Shown here: positions 1-7,763 of the stretch, in pieces
Layout of the letters: each line of letters starts with the position of its first letter
How positions within the stretch are numbered: the stretch's first letter is position 1
Assembly: GCF_024662235.1 (NCBI RefSeq)
Contig: NZ_CP096276.1
Span: 868,001 to 932,000, forward strand
Source: Pimelobacter simplex
GTDB taxonomy: Bacteria > Actinomycetota > Actinomycetes > Propionibacteriales > Nocardioidaceae
DNA length: 64,000 nt
Direction: 5' to 3'
Notes under the pieces: model-generated
What the model was told of the DNA's origin: nothing
Database searches by the model: none
Seen by the model: the letters and a program-made list of their open reading frames with translations, nothing else
Program-made: the position numbers and the translations under genes

Positions 1-174
1 CTGCGCCCGTTCGTCGGCGACGTCCCGTGGGCGCACCTCGACATCGCCTCGGTCGGCGACGTCGAGAAGGACTCCTACGAGTGGACTGTCGGTCCCTCGG
101 GCTTCGGCTCGCGCCTGCTGCTGTCGTGGCTGGGCTCGGTCGACCCGCTGGCCGGGGTCGCTGGCCGGGACTGA
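1..174 (+). CDS. pepA: Leucyl aminopeptidase (M17), C-terminal end (partial)
   Basis: Only the last 57 codons are inside the window; the 5' part lies upstream. The peptide reads [17 protein letters not shown] and later [14 protein letters not shown], the typical C-terminal end of M17 leucyl aminopeptidases, which close with a W-x-H-x-DIAG-like strand and a G-T-GFG-x-R-LL helix. These are cytosolic, two-metal, hexameric exopeptidases that release N-terminal residues from peptides. The usual Gly of the DIAG element is Ser here. The TGA stop is at 172-174 and the gene converges on the methyltransferase that follows. Confidence 0.8.
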   Translation: MRPFVGDVPWAHLDIASVGDVEKDSYEWTVGPSGFGSRLLLSWLGSVDPLAGVAGRD

Positions 175-190
175 CCCGGCCGGCGACCGG

Positions 191-847
191 TCAGTCGGCC
201 TCGGGGACCCACTCCTTCTTGGCGACGAGCAGGCCGTCGCCCACGGGCAGCAGCGCGGGCACCAGACCCTCGGTCGCGGCGACCTGCTGGACCAGGTCGC
301 GGATGGCGACCGTCTGCTCGTCGCGCTGGGCGGGGTCGGCGACCCGGTCGTGCCACAGCGCGTTGTCGAAGGCCACCACGCCGCCGGGGCGCAGCAGGCG
401 CAGCGCCTCGGAGAGGTAGGCGCCGTACTCGTGCTTGTCGCCGTCGGCGAAGACGATGTCGTAGTGGCCGTCGGTCAGCCGGGGGAGGACGTCGAGTGCG
501 GAGCCGGCGATGGTGCGCACCCGCTGGGGCGCGATGCCGGCGTCCTTGAACGACTCGCGGGCCAGGCGCTGGTGCTCGGCCTCGACGTCGACGGTCGTGA
601 GTACGCCGTCGGGGCGCATGCCGCGCAGCAGCCAGACGCCGGAGACGCCCGTGCCGGTGCCGATCTCGACGATCGCGCGGGCCTCGAGCACGGAGGCGAG
701 GAAGCGCAGCGTGGCGCCGGTGCCGGCGCCGATGGGCACCACGCCGACCTCCTCGGCACGCGCGCGGGCGGCGACGAGGACGTCGTCCTCGTCGACGTAG
801 GTGTCGGCGAAGGTCCAGCTGGTCGCGTTGATCGGTGTCGGAGCCAC
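191..847 (-). CDS. Class I SAM-dependent O-methyltransferase
   Basis: This 218-residue protein has the class I methyltransferase fold: motif I is [15 protein letters not shown], followed by the acidic end of strand 2 (TTVDVEAEH) and the [12 protein letters not shown] strand that in the catechol/caffeoyl-CoA O-methyltransferase family binds metal and SAM. Its size fits the family. It is transcribed divergently from the sigma factor, the arrangement of M. tuberculosis Rv1220c and sigE. The GTG start at 847 is supported by a minus-strand TAGGGT (854-859) ending 6 nt upstream, suggesting a leaderless mRNA. The physiological substrate is unknown. Confidence 0.87.
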   Translation of the reverse strand: MAPTPINATSWTFADTYVDEDDVLVAARARAEEVGVVPIGAGTGATLRFLASVLEARAIVEIGTGTGVSGVWLLRGMRPDGVLTTVDVEAEHQRLARESFKDAGIAPQRVRTIAGSALDVLPRLTDGHYDIVFADGDKHEYGAYLSEALRLLRPGGVVAFDNALWHDRVADPAQRDEQTVAIRDLVQQVAATEGLVPALLPVGDGLLVAKKEWVPEAD

Positions 848-1012
848 GGGCTCACCCTATTGCTTCGCGCGCCCGGCGGGTCGGAGCCGACGCCGGGGGA
901 ACACCCGATCGTTGCCGATCGTTGGGGTATTTCACAGGGAACCCTCAGTTCCCGCCCCTACGGTGAGAGGAGCCAGGAGACCTTGGCACTGATCCAGCGG
1001 AAGAAGGCCACG

Positions 1013-1624
1013 ATGAAGGAGCCCGTCGATCCCCACCCCCAGCCCGGCGGGCAGGGGCAGTCCGACCTGGACTGGGGCACCATCGTCGAGCAGCACTCCG
1101 ACCGTGTCTACCGCCTGGCGCTGCGCCTGACGGGCAACCGTCACGACGCCGAGGACCTCACCCAGGAGGTCTTCGTCCGGGTCTTCCGCTCGCTGCACAC
1201 CTACACCCCCGGCACGTTCGAGGGCTGGCTGCACCGGATCACCACCAACCTCTTCCTCGACCAGGCCCGCCGCAAGCAGCGGATCCGCTTCGACGCGCTC
1301 TCCGACGAGCGTGCGGCGCGGCTCGCCAGCGCCGAGCTCGCGCCCGAGACGGCGTACGCCGACCAGACCTTCGACGACGACGTCGCCGCCGCGCTGGCCG
1401 ACCTGCCGCCGGACTTCCGCGCCGCGGTCGTGCTGTGCGACATCGAGGGCCTCAGCTACGAGGAGATCGCCGAGATCCTCGGTGCCAAGCTCGGCACCGT
1501 CCGCTCGCGCATCCACCGTGGCCGGGCCCTGCTCCGCGCGGCCCTCGCGCACCGCGCCCCGACCGCGGGCCGGACCCGGTTCGCCGGCCCGGCCCCGATG
1601 CCGGTCGGCGGAGCAGCCTCGTGA
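1013..1624 (+). CDS. sigE: ECF RNA polymerase sigma factor, SigE-type
   Basis: The 203-residue product has sigma region 2 (about residues 20-95, with [14 protein letters not shown] and a W-HRI-TN core) and region 4 (about 125-180, with [16 protein letters not shown] and an HTH ending [14 protein letters not shown]). Flanking genes (divergent methyltransferase, downstream zinc anti-sigma factor and HtrA) identify it as the SigE type, which in mycobacteria directs the envelope-stress response. I chose ATG 1013, preceded by AAGG at 5 nt. TTG 983 with AGGAG at 975-979 is an alternative that adds 10 residues. The stop overlaps the anti-sigma start (GTGA), so the two are translationally coupled. 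An inverted repeat GGGAAC-N5-GTTCCC lies upstream at about 937-952. Confidence 0.9.
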   Translation: MKEPVDPHPQPGGQGQSDLDWGTIVEQHSDRVYRLALRLTGNRHDAEDLTQEVFVRVFRSLHTYTPGTFEGWLHRITTNLFLDQARRKQRIRFDALSDERAARLASAELAPETAYADQTFDDDVAAALADLPPDFRAAVVLCDIEGLSYEEIAEILGAKLGTVRSRIHRGRALLRAALAHRAPTAGRTRFAGPAPMPVGGAAS

Positions 1625-2133
1625 TCGGCCACCTCGGCAACCGGGTGAGTGCCCTGCTCGACGGGCAGCTCACCGCACGGGAGACCGAGGAGGCCTGGGC
1701 CCACGTCTACCACTGCCACGCCTGCCGTGACCTCGTCGAGCGCGAGGGCTGGGTCAAGACCCGGCTGGCCGGCCTGTGCGCCTCCGGCACCGCCGAGCGC
1801 GGCGCGCCGTCGGGGCTCAAGGGCTCGCTGCTGAGCATGCCCCCGGGCGAGGCGATCCTCGCCGACGCGGGCGCCTCCGGCGCGGGCCGCCGGGCCACCG
1901 GCGCGGTGATGCTGGGCGGGGGTGCCGTCGGCGCCGCCATGCTCGGCGTCCTGGCGCTGGGCTTCGGCGTCGGCTCCTCGCCGCCGGCCGACCGCCGTCC
2001 GCCGGCCACCCAGATCAACACCACCGTGCCGAGCGCGCCGGCCACCCCGGCCGCGCCGGTCACCGGTACGACCCCGTCGCCCAACGGCTTCCCGGGCAAC
2101 CTGCCCGTGCCGGTGCGCCGGATGCTGCCCTGA
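1621..2133 (+). CDS. Zinc-containing anti-sigma factor (RseA-like)
   Basis: The 170-residue protein carries the ZAS zinc motif H28-x3-C32-x2-C35 in an N-terminal zf-HC2 helix region, then a hydrophobic segment at about residues 93-117 and a Pro/Thr-rich tail outside. This is the architecture of membrane-bound anti-sigma factors that hold an ECF sigma factor until a stress signal triggers proteolysis or thiol oxidation. It starts with GTG inside the sigma-factor stop (4-bp overlap) and is followed by the HtrA protease, so the three likely form one envelope-stress module. M. tuberculosis RseA (Rv1222) occupies the same position. Confidence 0.87.
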   Translation: MIGHLGNRVSALLDGQLTARETEEAWAHVYHCHACRDLVEREGWVKTRLAGLCASGTAERGAPSGLKGSLLSMPPGEAILADAGASGAGRRATGAVMLGGGAVGAAMLGVLALGFGVGSSPPADRRPPATQINTTVPSAPATPAAPVTGTTPSPNGFPGNLPVPVRRMLP

Positions 2134-2188
2134 GCCTCGGGTCCACCTGCGGGACCGGTGATTCGGGCCCATCGGACATGATGGTCCC

Positions 2189-3655
2189 GTGAACGACGCG
2201 CACGAGTCCGACCGGGAGCCCACCGAGCCGCTCGAGGCTCCCGCCGAGGACCCGGCCGCGGCGGCCGACCCCGCTCCGGCCCCCTCGCCGTGGGCGCCGC
2301 CAGGACCGGGCGACGTACCGCTGGCCGAGAGCGTGCCGTCGGCCCCGAGCGCCCCGCTCACCCCGCCCTCGCACCCGGTGCCCGAGCCGGTCGCCGTACC
2401 GGAGCCGACCATGCCGCTGGCGATGGCGCCCTCGCTGCTCCCGCCGCCCCCGCCGGTGCCGCCCACCGCCGCCGACCTCACGGTCCGGCTGCCCGGTGGC
2501 CCTCCGGCGCCCGGCAGCCACCGCACGGGCCGGACTGGCTCGGGACGCCCCGCCGGCTGGGTGTGGCCCGCCGTCGCCGCGCTCGCTCTCGTCGTCGGCC
2601 TCGGCGGCGGCGTGCTGGGCGCGCTCGTCTACGACCGGGTCGCCGACGACTCGCCGTCGGGTCCGGCCTACTCCGACCAGGGCCTGGGCGGCGTCGACCT
2701 CGAGCCGGACGCCCCGCTCGCCGCGCCCGGCTCGGTCGCCGCCGTGGCCAAGGCCGTGCTGCCGAGCACCGTGCAGATCGTCGCCGACTACAAGGGCCAG
2801 TCCGCGGGCGCCAGCGGCTCGGGCTGGGTGCTCGACAAGAACGGCCACATCGTCACCAACAACCACGTCGTCGCCGACGCCGCCGCCAACGGCGGCGAGA
2901 TCACGGTCGTCGACCACGAGCGCAACCAGTACCGGGCCAAGGTCGTCGGGCGCAGCTCGGTCTACGACCTCGCGATCCTCTACGTCGACGACAAGGACAA
3001 GCTCACCCCGGCCAAGCTCGGCTACTCCAGCAAGCTCCAGGTCGGGGAGCCGGTCGTCGCGATCGGCTCGCCCCTCAACCTGCCCGACACGGTGACCTCG
3101 GGCATCGTCAGCTACCTGCACCGCCCGGTCACGACGGGCTCGTCGGCCGACGAGTCGTCGTACATCGACGCGGTGCAGACCGACGCCGCGATCAACCCCG
3201 GCAACTCCGGCGGCCCGCTGGTCAACCAGAAGGGCGAGGTGATCGGCGTCAACTCCGCCATCGCCACCGCCGGCGGCGGCTCCATCGACTCCGAGGCCGG
3301 CAACATCGGCGTCGGCTTCGCGATCCCCGTCGAGCAGGTCCGGGTGACCGCCGACCAGATCCTCAAGAGCGGCAAGGCGCAGTACCCCGTGATCGGGGCC
3401 CAGGTCGCGACCGGGGGCCAGGCGCGCGGGGACGGCGCCGAGCTCGACGAGATCCTGCCGCGCACGCCCGCCGCCGAGGCCGGCCTGCGCAAGGGCGACA
3501 TCATCACCCACGTCAACGGCGACCGGGTCACCGACGGCATCGCGCTCATCGTCGCGATCCGGACCCACCAGCCGGGCGAGACGATCGAGTTCACGATCCT
3601 GCGCGGCTCGGCGGAGAAGAAGGTCAAGGTCACCCTCGACGGCAAGAACGGCTAG
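2189..3655 (+). CDS. htrA: Membrane-anchored HtrA/DegP-type serine protease with PDZ domain
   Basis: The product is 488 residues. A Pro-rich cytoplasmic N-terminus of about 120 residues is followed by one membrane segment (about 124-150), a trypsin-like S1C domain with catalytic triad H226 (NNHVV), D260 (YDLAIL) and S340 (NPGNSGGPL), and one C-terminal PDZ domain (about 400-485, with LRKGDIITHVNGDRV). It would act on the outer face of the membrane on misfolded envelope proteins or on the anti-sigma factor. The GTG start at 2189 sits 6 nt after CATGAT (2177-2182), so the gene may have its own leaderless promoter in addition to read-through from sigE. Confidence 0.93.
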   Translation: MNDAHESDREPTEPLEAPAEDPAAAADPAPAPSPWAPPGPGDVPLAESVPSAPSAPLTPPSHPVPEPVAVPEPTMPLAMAPSLLPPPPPVPPTAADLTVRLPGGPPAPGSHRTGRTGSGRPAGWVWPAVAALALVVGLGGGVLGALVYDRVADDSPSGPAYSDQGLGGVDLEPDAPLAAPGSVAAVAKAVLPSTVQIVADYKGQSAGASGSGWVLDKNGHIVTNNHVVADAAANGGEITVVDHERNQYRAKVVGRSSVYDLAILYVDDKDKLTPAKLGYSSKLQVGEPVVAIGSPLNLPDTVTSGIVSYLHRPVTTGSSADESSYIDAVQTDAAINPGNSGGPLVNQKGEVIGVNSAIATAGGGSIDSEAGNIGVGFAIPVEQVRVTADQILKSGKAQYPVIGAQVATGGQARGDGAELDEILPRTPAAEAGLRKGDIITHVNGDRVTDGIALIVAIRTHQPGETIEFTILRGSAEKKVKVTLDGKNG

Positions 3656-3675
3656 CCGCCGGCCGGCCGGCCGGG

Positions 3676-3921
3676 TCAGACCTCGGCGTCGGACTCGCTG
3701 AACGGGTGGTCGGCGACGTAGCGCGCCGCGGCGCGGTACTGCTGCTGGATGTAGTCCTCGAGCCGGCTGGCCTCGACCCGCCACTGGCCTCGGCCGCCGA
3801 TCTTGATCGCGGGCAGCTCGCCCCGGCGCACCAGCGCGTAGACCTGGGCGCTGGAGGTGTTGAGCACCTCGGCCACGTCGGCGAGCGTGAGGAACCGAGG
3901 GCCGTCCGAGGGGAGTCCCAT
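3676..3921 (-). CDS. Small helix-turn-helix (excisionase/MerR-like) DNA-binding protein
   Basis: The 81-residue protein is almost entirely one winged-HTH of the excisionase/MerR type: FLTLADVAEVLNTSSAQVYALV forms the HTH, and GELPAIKIGGRGQWRVE is the wing, followed by a helix (LEDYIQQQY). Such proteins bind DNA as regulators. Without a nearby integrase there is no reason to call it an excisionase. The ATG at 3921 agrees with the homologous N-terminus and with GACGAT ending 6 nt upstream. It is divergent from the SAF gene, so it may control that pair; this is inference only. Confidence 0.82.
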   Translation of the reverse strand: MGLPSDGPRFLTLADVAEVLNTSSAQVYALVRRGELPAIKIGGRGQWRVEASRLEDYIQQQYRAAARYVADHPFSESDAEV

Positions 3922-4020
3922 GGGCCCATCGTCGCACCCGCGCGCGCCGGCCGCAGCCGGCGTGGCGGGGCCTGTGGATAGCCGGATGACGAGACGGCCG
4001 CCGGCCTGCATGATGAGCGC

Positions 4021-4698
4021 GTGTCCAGAGATCTCGGGAACGCGACGGGCACGCCTGCTCCACCACCCGCCCAACGGGTGGTGCGTCCGGCATGGCGTGA
4101 CCCGCGGTTGTGGCTCGGCGTGCTGCTCGTGGCGGGCTCGGTGGTGGTGGGTGCGCGGCTGCTCGCCGCGGCCGACGACACGGTCGCGGTGTGGGCGGTC
4201 CGGGCCGAGCGCGGCGCCGGTACGCCGCTGCGCACCGACGACCTCGTCGTCGAGCGCGTCCGGTTCACCGACGCCGCCGCGCAGGAGCGCTACTTCACCG
4301 CCGAGCGGCCGGTGCCGGCCGACCTCGTGCTGGTCCGGCCGGTCGGGGCGGGGGAGCTGCTGGCCCGCTCCGCGGTCGGCCCGGCCGCCGCGGAGCCGGT
4401 GCTCCGGGTGCCGCTCGAGGTCGACCCGAACCGGGTGCCGCCGGACGTCGGTGCGGGCTCCGTGGTCGACGTCTGGGTCAGCGACGGGCCTGGGCGGAGC
4501 GCCGGGGCGGGACCGGGCGGCGGGGGACCGGCGCTCAGCGAGGTGACGGTGGTGGCCGCGCCGTCGTACGAGGACACGTTCGGCGTCACCGGCGCCCGCC
4601 AGCTCGTCGTGGCCGTGGACGACGACCGGGCGGTGGCGTTCGAGCGGCTGCTGGGCGGGCTGCAGGACCCGGTCATCCGGATCCTCCAGCGCTCGTGA
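4021..4698 (+). CDS. SAF-domain membrane protein (CpaB/RcpC-like)
   Basis: The 225-residue protein has one membrane segment near residues 30-48 (LWLGVLLVAGSVVVGARLL), then an SAF domain (about 52-110: VWAVRAERGAGTPLRTDDL and LLARSAVG) and a beta-rich region. SAF domains occur in CpaB/RcpC, FlgA and AFP-like proteins. In Flp/tad systems CpaB sits in the envelope near the secretin, but no other pilus gene is seen here. GTG 4021 lies 6 nt after CATGAT (4009-4014). It is followed after 10 bp by a CpaE-like ATPase, so the two probably form an operon. Its function in this setting is unknown. Confidence 0.8.
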   Translation: MSRDLGNATGTPAPPPAQRVVRPAWRDPRLWLGVLLVAGSVVVGARLLAAADDTVAVWAVRAERGAGTPLRTDDLVVERVRFTDAAAQERYFTAERPVPADLVLVRPVGAGELLARSAVGPAAAEPVLRVPLEVDPNRVPPDVGAGSVVDVWVSDGPGRSAGAGPGGGGPALSEVTVVAAPSYEDTFGVTGARQLVVAVDDDRAVAFERLLGGLQDPVIRILQRS

Positions 4699-4708
4699 GG
4701 CGGCGGTC

Positions 4709-5956
4709 GTGAGCGTGATCGTCGTCCTCCTCGTCTCGACCGGCGCGGCCTGGGAGTCGCGCGCGCTCGCCGCGCTCGCCGACCACCCCGGCACCGTGCT
4801 CCTCAAGCGCTGCGTCGACGTCGCCGACCTGCTCGCCGCCGCGCGGACCGGCCAGGCCGAGGCCGCCGTCCTCGGCGTCGACCTGCCCGGGCTGGACCAG
4901 GGCGTCGTCGACGACCTGCGCCGCCAAGGGGTCCGGATGGTCGGCGTGGCCACCGACCCCGGTCACAGCACGGAGCGGGCGGCGCGGCTCGGGATCGCGA
5001 CGGTCCTGGCCGCCGAGCGCGTCGACGAGCTCGGCGCGGTGCTGGTCGCGCTGCCGTCCACGGACCTCCCGCCGCCACTGTCTCCGCCGCCGCCTCCGCC
5101 CGCACCGGCGACGGCCGCGCCCCGGGCCGCTGCCGGACGCCAGGGCCGCGTGATCGTGGTCTGGGGCCCCGCCGGCGCTCCCGGCCGGACCACCCTCGCC
5201 GCCGGCCTGGCCGGCGAGCTGGCCCGCCGCGGCCTGGGCACGCTCCTGGTCGACGCCGATCCGTACGGCGGCACGCTCGCCCAGCAGCTCGGCGTCCTCG
5301 ACGAGGTCTCCGGCCTGCTCGCGGCGACCCGCCTGGCCGCCTCCGGGGTCCTCGACGAGCGCTTCACCGCGACCCAGCGCCGCCTCTCCGCCCACCTCCG
5401 GCTGCTGTCCGGGCTGCCCCGACCCGACCGCTGGCCCGAGGTCCGCCCGGGTGCGCTCACCGCGCTCCTCGACCGCGCGCGGAGCGAGGGCCAGGTGGTC
5501 GTCGACACCGGCTTCGCGATCGCACCGGACCCGTTCGGGGATCCCGGCGGCACCGGCCGGCCCGAGCGCGACGGGCTCACCCGCGAGGCGCTGGAGGCGG
5601 CCGACGACATCCTCCTGGTCGGTACGGCGGACCCGGTCGGCCTGGCCCGCCTGGCCCGCGCGCTCGGCGAGCTGCGCGGGCTCGTGCCCACCACGCGGGT
5701 GCGCGTCGTGGTCAACCGGATGCGGCCCACGCTCGGCTGGCGCGAGCCCGACGTGCGCGCCCTGCTCGCCGGCTTCGGGGCGCACGACGGCGTCCACGTC
5801 CTGCCCGACGACCAGGCCGCGGTCGACCGTGCCCTGGTCGCCGGCCGGATGCTGGTCGAGTCCGGCGACTCTGCGCTGCGGCGGGCGCTCGCGCGGCTCG
5901 TCGACGCGCTGGCCGGCGTACCGGCGCGGGCGCCCGGAGCCCGGGCTAGGCGCTGA
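4709..5956 (+). CDS. CpaE/MinD-like P-loop ATPase
   Basis: The 415-residue protein has an N-terminal receiver-like segment (about 1-120), a Pro-rich linker, and a ParA/MinD-type ATPase domain from about residue 148. The Walker A is deviant and incomplete: GPAGAPGRTT, with Arg at the position that is normally Lys before TT. The VLVDADPYGGTLAQ strand matches the A' motif of the family. Loss of the P-loop Lys is common in CpaE-like septum-site/pilus localisation proteins and may reduce ATP hydrolysis. The gene starts 10 bp after the SAF gene. Its 3' end overlaps the convergent membrane-protein gene by 11 bp. Confidence 0.8.
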   Translation: MSVIVVLLVSTGAAWESRALAALADHPGTVLLKRCVDVADLLAAARTGQAEAAVLGVDLPGLDQGVVDDLRRQGVRMVGVATDPGHSTERAARLGIATVLAAERVDELGAVLVALPSTDLPPPLSPPPPPPAPATAAPRAAAGRQGRVIVVWGPAGAPGRTTLAAGLAGELARRGLGTLLVDADPYGGTLAQQLGVLDEVSGLLAATRLAASGVLDERFTATQRRLSAHLRLLSGLPRPDRWPEVRPGALTALLDRARSEGQVVVDTGFAIAPDPFGDPGGTGRPERDGLTREALEAADDILLVGTADPVGLARLARALGELRGLVPTTRVRVVVNRMRPTLGWREPDVRALLAGFGAHDGVHVLPDDQAAVDRALVAGRMLVESGDSALRRALARLVDALAGVPARAPGARARR

Positions 5957-7268
5957 ACAGCAGGTAGAGCCCGCCCGCCGTGAACCCGACCATCACCACG
6001 AGCAGCGGCAGCTGCCCGAGCACCTGGTCCCGCTTGGGCAGCAGCGTCAGCGCCCGGTCGTGCGCGGCGACCGCACCGACCACGTGACCCACGACGACCG
6101 CGAGCACCTTGATCGTGGCCAGGAGCGTCGGGTGGTACGAGAACCAGTACGACGGCTCGAGCCCCGCCGTCCCGAGGATGTCCCAGCCCTTGCCGAACGG
6201 GTCGCTGGCGCGGGCGAGCGTCTGGGTGCCGACGTCGACGAACAGCGTCAGGTAGTGGGCCAGGATGTAGGCCAGGATGATCGGGATGATCGAGTGCGCG
6301 TAGCGGCGGGGCAGCTGGGAGCGCGGGTAGTGCGCGGCCGACGTGGTCAGCGCGCAGGCACCGGCCAGCAGCACGCCCGCGATCACGCAGAACCCGACCA
6401 GTGCGATGTTGTCGATGATCGACTTGCTGACCGAGGCGTTCTGGTAGAACTTCACCCAGAACGAGGACTCGCCGAAGGAGTCGAAGGCGGTGCTGCCGAA
6501 GAGCACGGCGACGACCGCGACGAGACCCGGCTTGGCCGGCACGGTCGCGAGGTTCGCCAGCGGGCTGCGCAGGCGCAGCCGGCCGTCGACGCGGGCCCAG
6601 GGCGAGAGCTTGCCGATGAGCGAGGAGTAGACCTCGAACGGGTCGGCGTTCTCGTAGAAGCGGTTGCCGAAGATCGCGCCGCCGACCAGCATCACGCCGA
6701 CGTAGAGCGCGCACCAGAGCCGGACCGTGCCGAGCTCGGTCGGGTGGGTCGAGGCGAGCTCGAGCCAGACGAAGGCGAACAGCCCGATCGCGGCCGGCCA
6801 GTAGCCGAGCCGCTCGGGGTACTCGCGCAGCCCGGTCTCGGGGTCACCGCCGGAGATCTTGGCGAGTGCGGCGTTGATGGTGCGGACCGGGCTGATCGCC
6901 TTCCACACCGGGCCGAGCAGGGCCGAGGCGAAGACCAGGCCCACCCACCACCAGACGTAGACCATCCCGAAGAACGGGTTGGTCAGCGAGTCCTGGCCGA
7001 AGACCGCGGTGGCGACGGCGAACAGCGCGACGACCATGCCGATCGTGCGCAGCACGACGTGGAACGCCGGGGCGGCCGTGACCCGGTCGAGGAAGGCCCA
7101 GGCGGAGCGCCCGGCCCGCGGTACGTCGTACCGGGGCTGGCGCCAGGCGACGATGAGGACGGTGAACGACACGACGAGGGCCGCCACGGCGCCGGAGACC
7201 GCGAGCTCCAACGGGATGGGCAGGTCGGCCTGCCCACCGATGCCGTGGGCCTGGAGGTCCCCGGTCAA
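5946..7268 (-). CDS. Polytopic membrane protein (about 11 TM), coupled to a lipoprotein gene
   Basis: The 440-residue product is hydrophobic throughout, with about ten or eleven predicted membrane helices separated by short loops. The start is TTG at 7268, overlapping the lipoprotein stop (TTGA), so the two are translationally coupled. Extending the frame upstream only reads across the lipoprotein gene and gives a basic, shadow-like sequence. I have seen this family carry the automatic name fenitrothion hydrolase, after FedB of Burkholderia sp. NF100; that name is weak evidence and I see no hydrolase motif. With its partner it could form an envelope transport or redox unit. Confidence 0.75.
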   Translation of the reverse strand: MTGDLQAHGIGGQADLPIPLELAVSGAVAALVVSFTVLIVAWRQPRYDVPRAGRSAWAFLDRVTAAPAFHVVLRTIGMVVALFAVATAVFGQDSLTNPFFGMVYVWWWVGLVFASALLGPVWKAISPVRTINAALAKISGGDPETGLREYPERLGYWPAAIGLFAFVWLELASTHPTELGTVRLWCALYVGVMLVGGAIFGNRFYENADPFEVYSSLIGKLSPWARVDGRLRLRSPLANLATVPAKPGLVAVVAVLFGSTAFDSFGESSFWVKFYQNASVSKSIIDNIALVGFCVIAGVLLAGACALTTSAAHYPRSQLPRRYAHSIIPIILAYILAHYLTLFVDVGTQTLARASDPFGKGWDILGTAGLEPSYWFSYHPTLLATIKVLAVVVGHVVGAVAAHDRALTLLPKRDQVLGQLPLLVVMVGFTAGGLYLLFSA

Positions 7269-7624
7269 CGGACTTCGAGCTGGACGATGATCTGGGGCGG
7301 GTCGTGCGACTCCACCTCGATCACTCCGGGCCGGTCGATCGAGATCGGGAACGTCTTGGTGCCCTTGTCGTAGGCGAACTCCTGCTCGGGGTCGGAGTGC
7401 ATGTGCAGCGAGCCCGCGGTGTCCGCGGTGACGACGAGGTCGACCGGCTGGCCGGTGCCGACCTTGACCCGGTCGCCGCTCGGGGTGATCTTGCCGTCCT
7501 TGACGGTGATGTCGATCACGACTGTCTTGTCGGTGCTCGCCTTGTCGTCGGTGCCGCACGCGGAGACGGCCCCCAGCAGAGTGACGGTGGCGAGCGCCGC
7601 GCCGATGGTGCGCAGCCGCTGCAT
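7265..7624 (-). CDS. Secreted lipoprotein, cupredoxin-like
   Basis: The 119-residue protein has a lipoprotein signal peptide with lipobox VSAC (Cys23), then a single all-beta domain of about 90 residues whose pattern (TVKDGKITP, GQPVDLVVTADTAGSLHMHS, PGVIEVESHD) resembles the cupredoxin fold. The Cys ligand of type 1 copper sites is absent, although HMH and a second His are present, so metal binding is uncertain. ATG 7624 has an excellent ribosome binding site (GAGGAGG, 5 nt spacing). It is the first gene of a two-gene operon with the polytopic membrane protein. Confidence 0.8.
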   Translation of the reverse strand: MQRLRTIGAALATVTLLGAVSACGTDDKASTDKTVVIDITVKDGKITPSGDRVKVGTGQPVDLVVTADTAGSLHMHSDPEQEFAYDKGTKTFPISIDRPGVIEVESHDPPQIIVQLEVR

Positions 7625-7763
7625 GCATTCCTCCTCGTCAGGACACCCCTGGACGTACCCACGGATGCTCGGGTTCTCTGTCAGAATCTCACGGTGATCC
7701 CAACGGCGGCGGGATGGGGCCGCCGACGATCCTGAGGGATCGGCCCAGAGGCTGGAGGACGAC

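Noticed and set aside
350..1012. N-terminal extension of the sigma factor frame
   Set aside because: It overlaps the minus-strand methyltransferase and is low complexity; ATG 1013 or TTG 983 gives a normal ECF sigma factor.
3676..3921. Excisionase of a mobile element
   Set aside because: The HTH fold fits, but there is no integrase, attachment-site repeat or composition change nearby.
2060..4093. Long minus-strand ORF (677 codons) opposite htrA
   Set aside because: It is Arg/Ala/Gly/His-rich, has no domains, and mirrors a protein with intact catalytic motifs on the plus strand; a typical high-GC antisense shadow.
5946..7628. Extended 560-codon form of the polytopic membrane protein
   Set aside because: The first 120 codons lie over the lipoprotein gene in another frame and are His/Arg-rich; the TTG at 7268 overlapping the lipoprotein stop is a better start.
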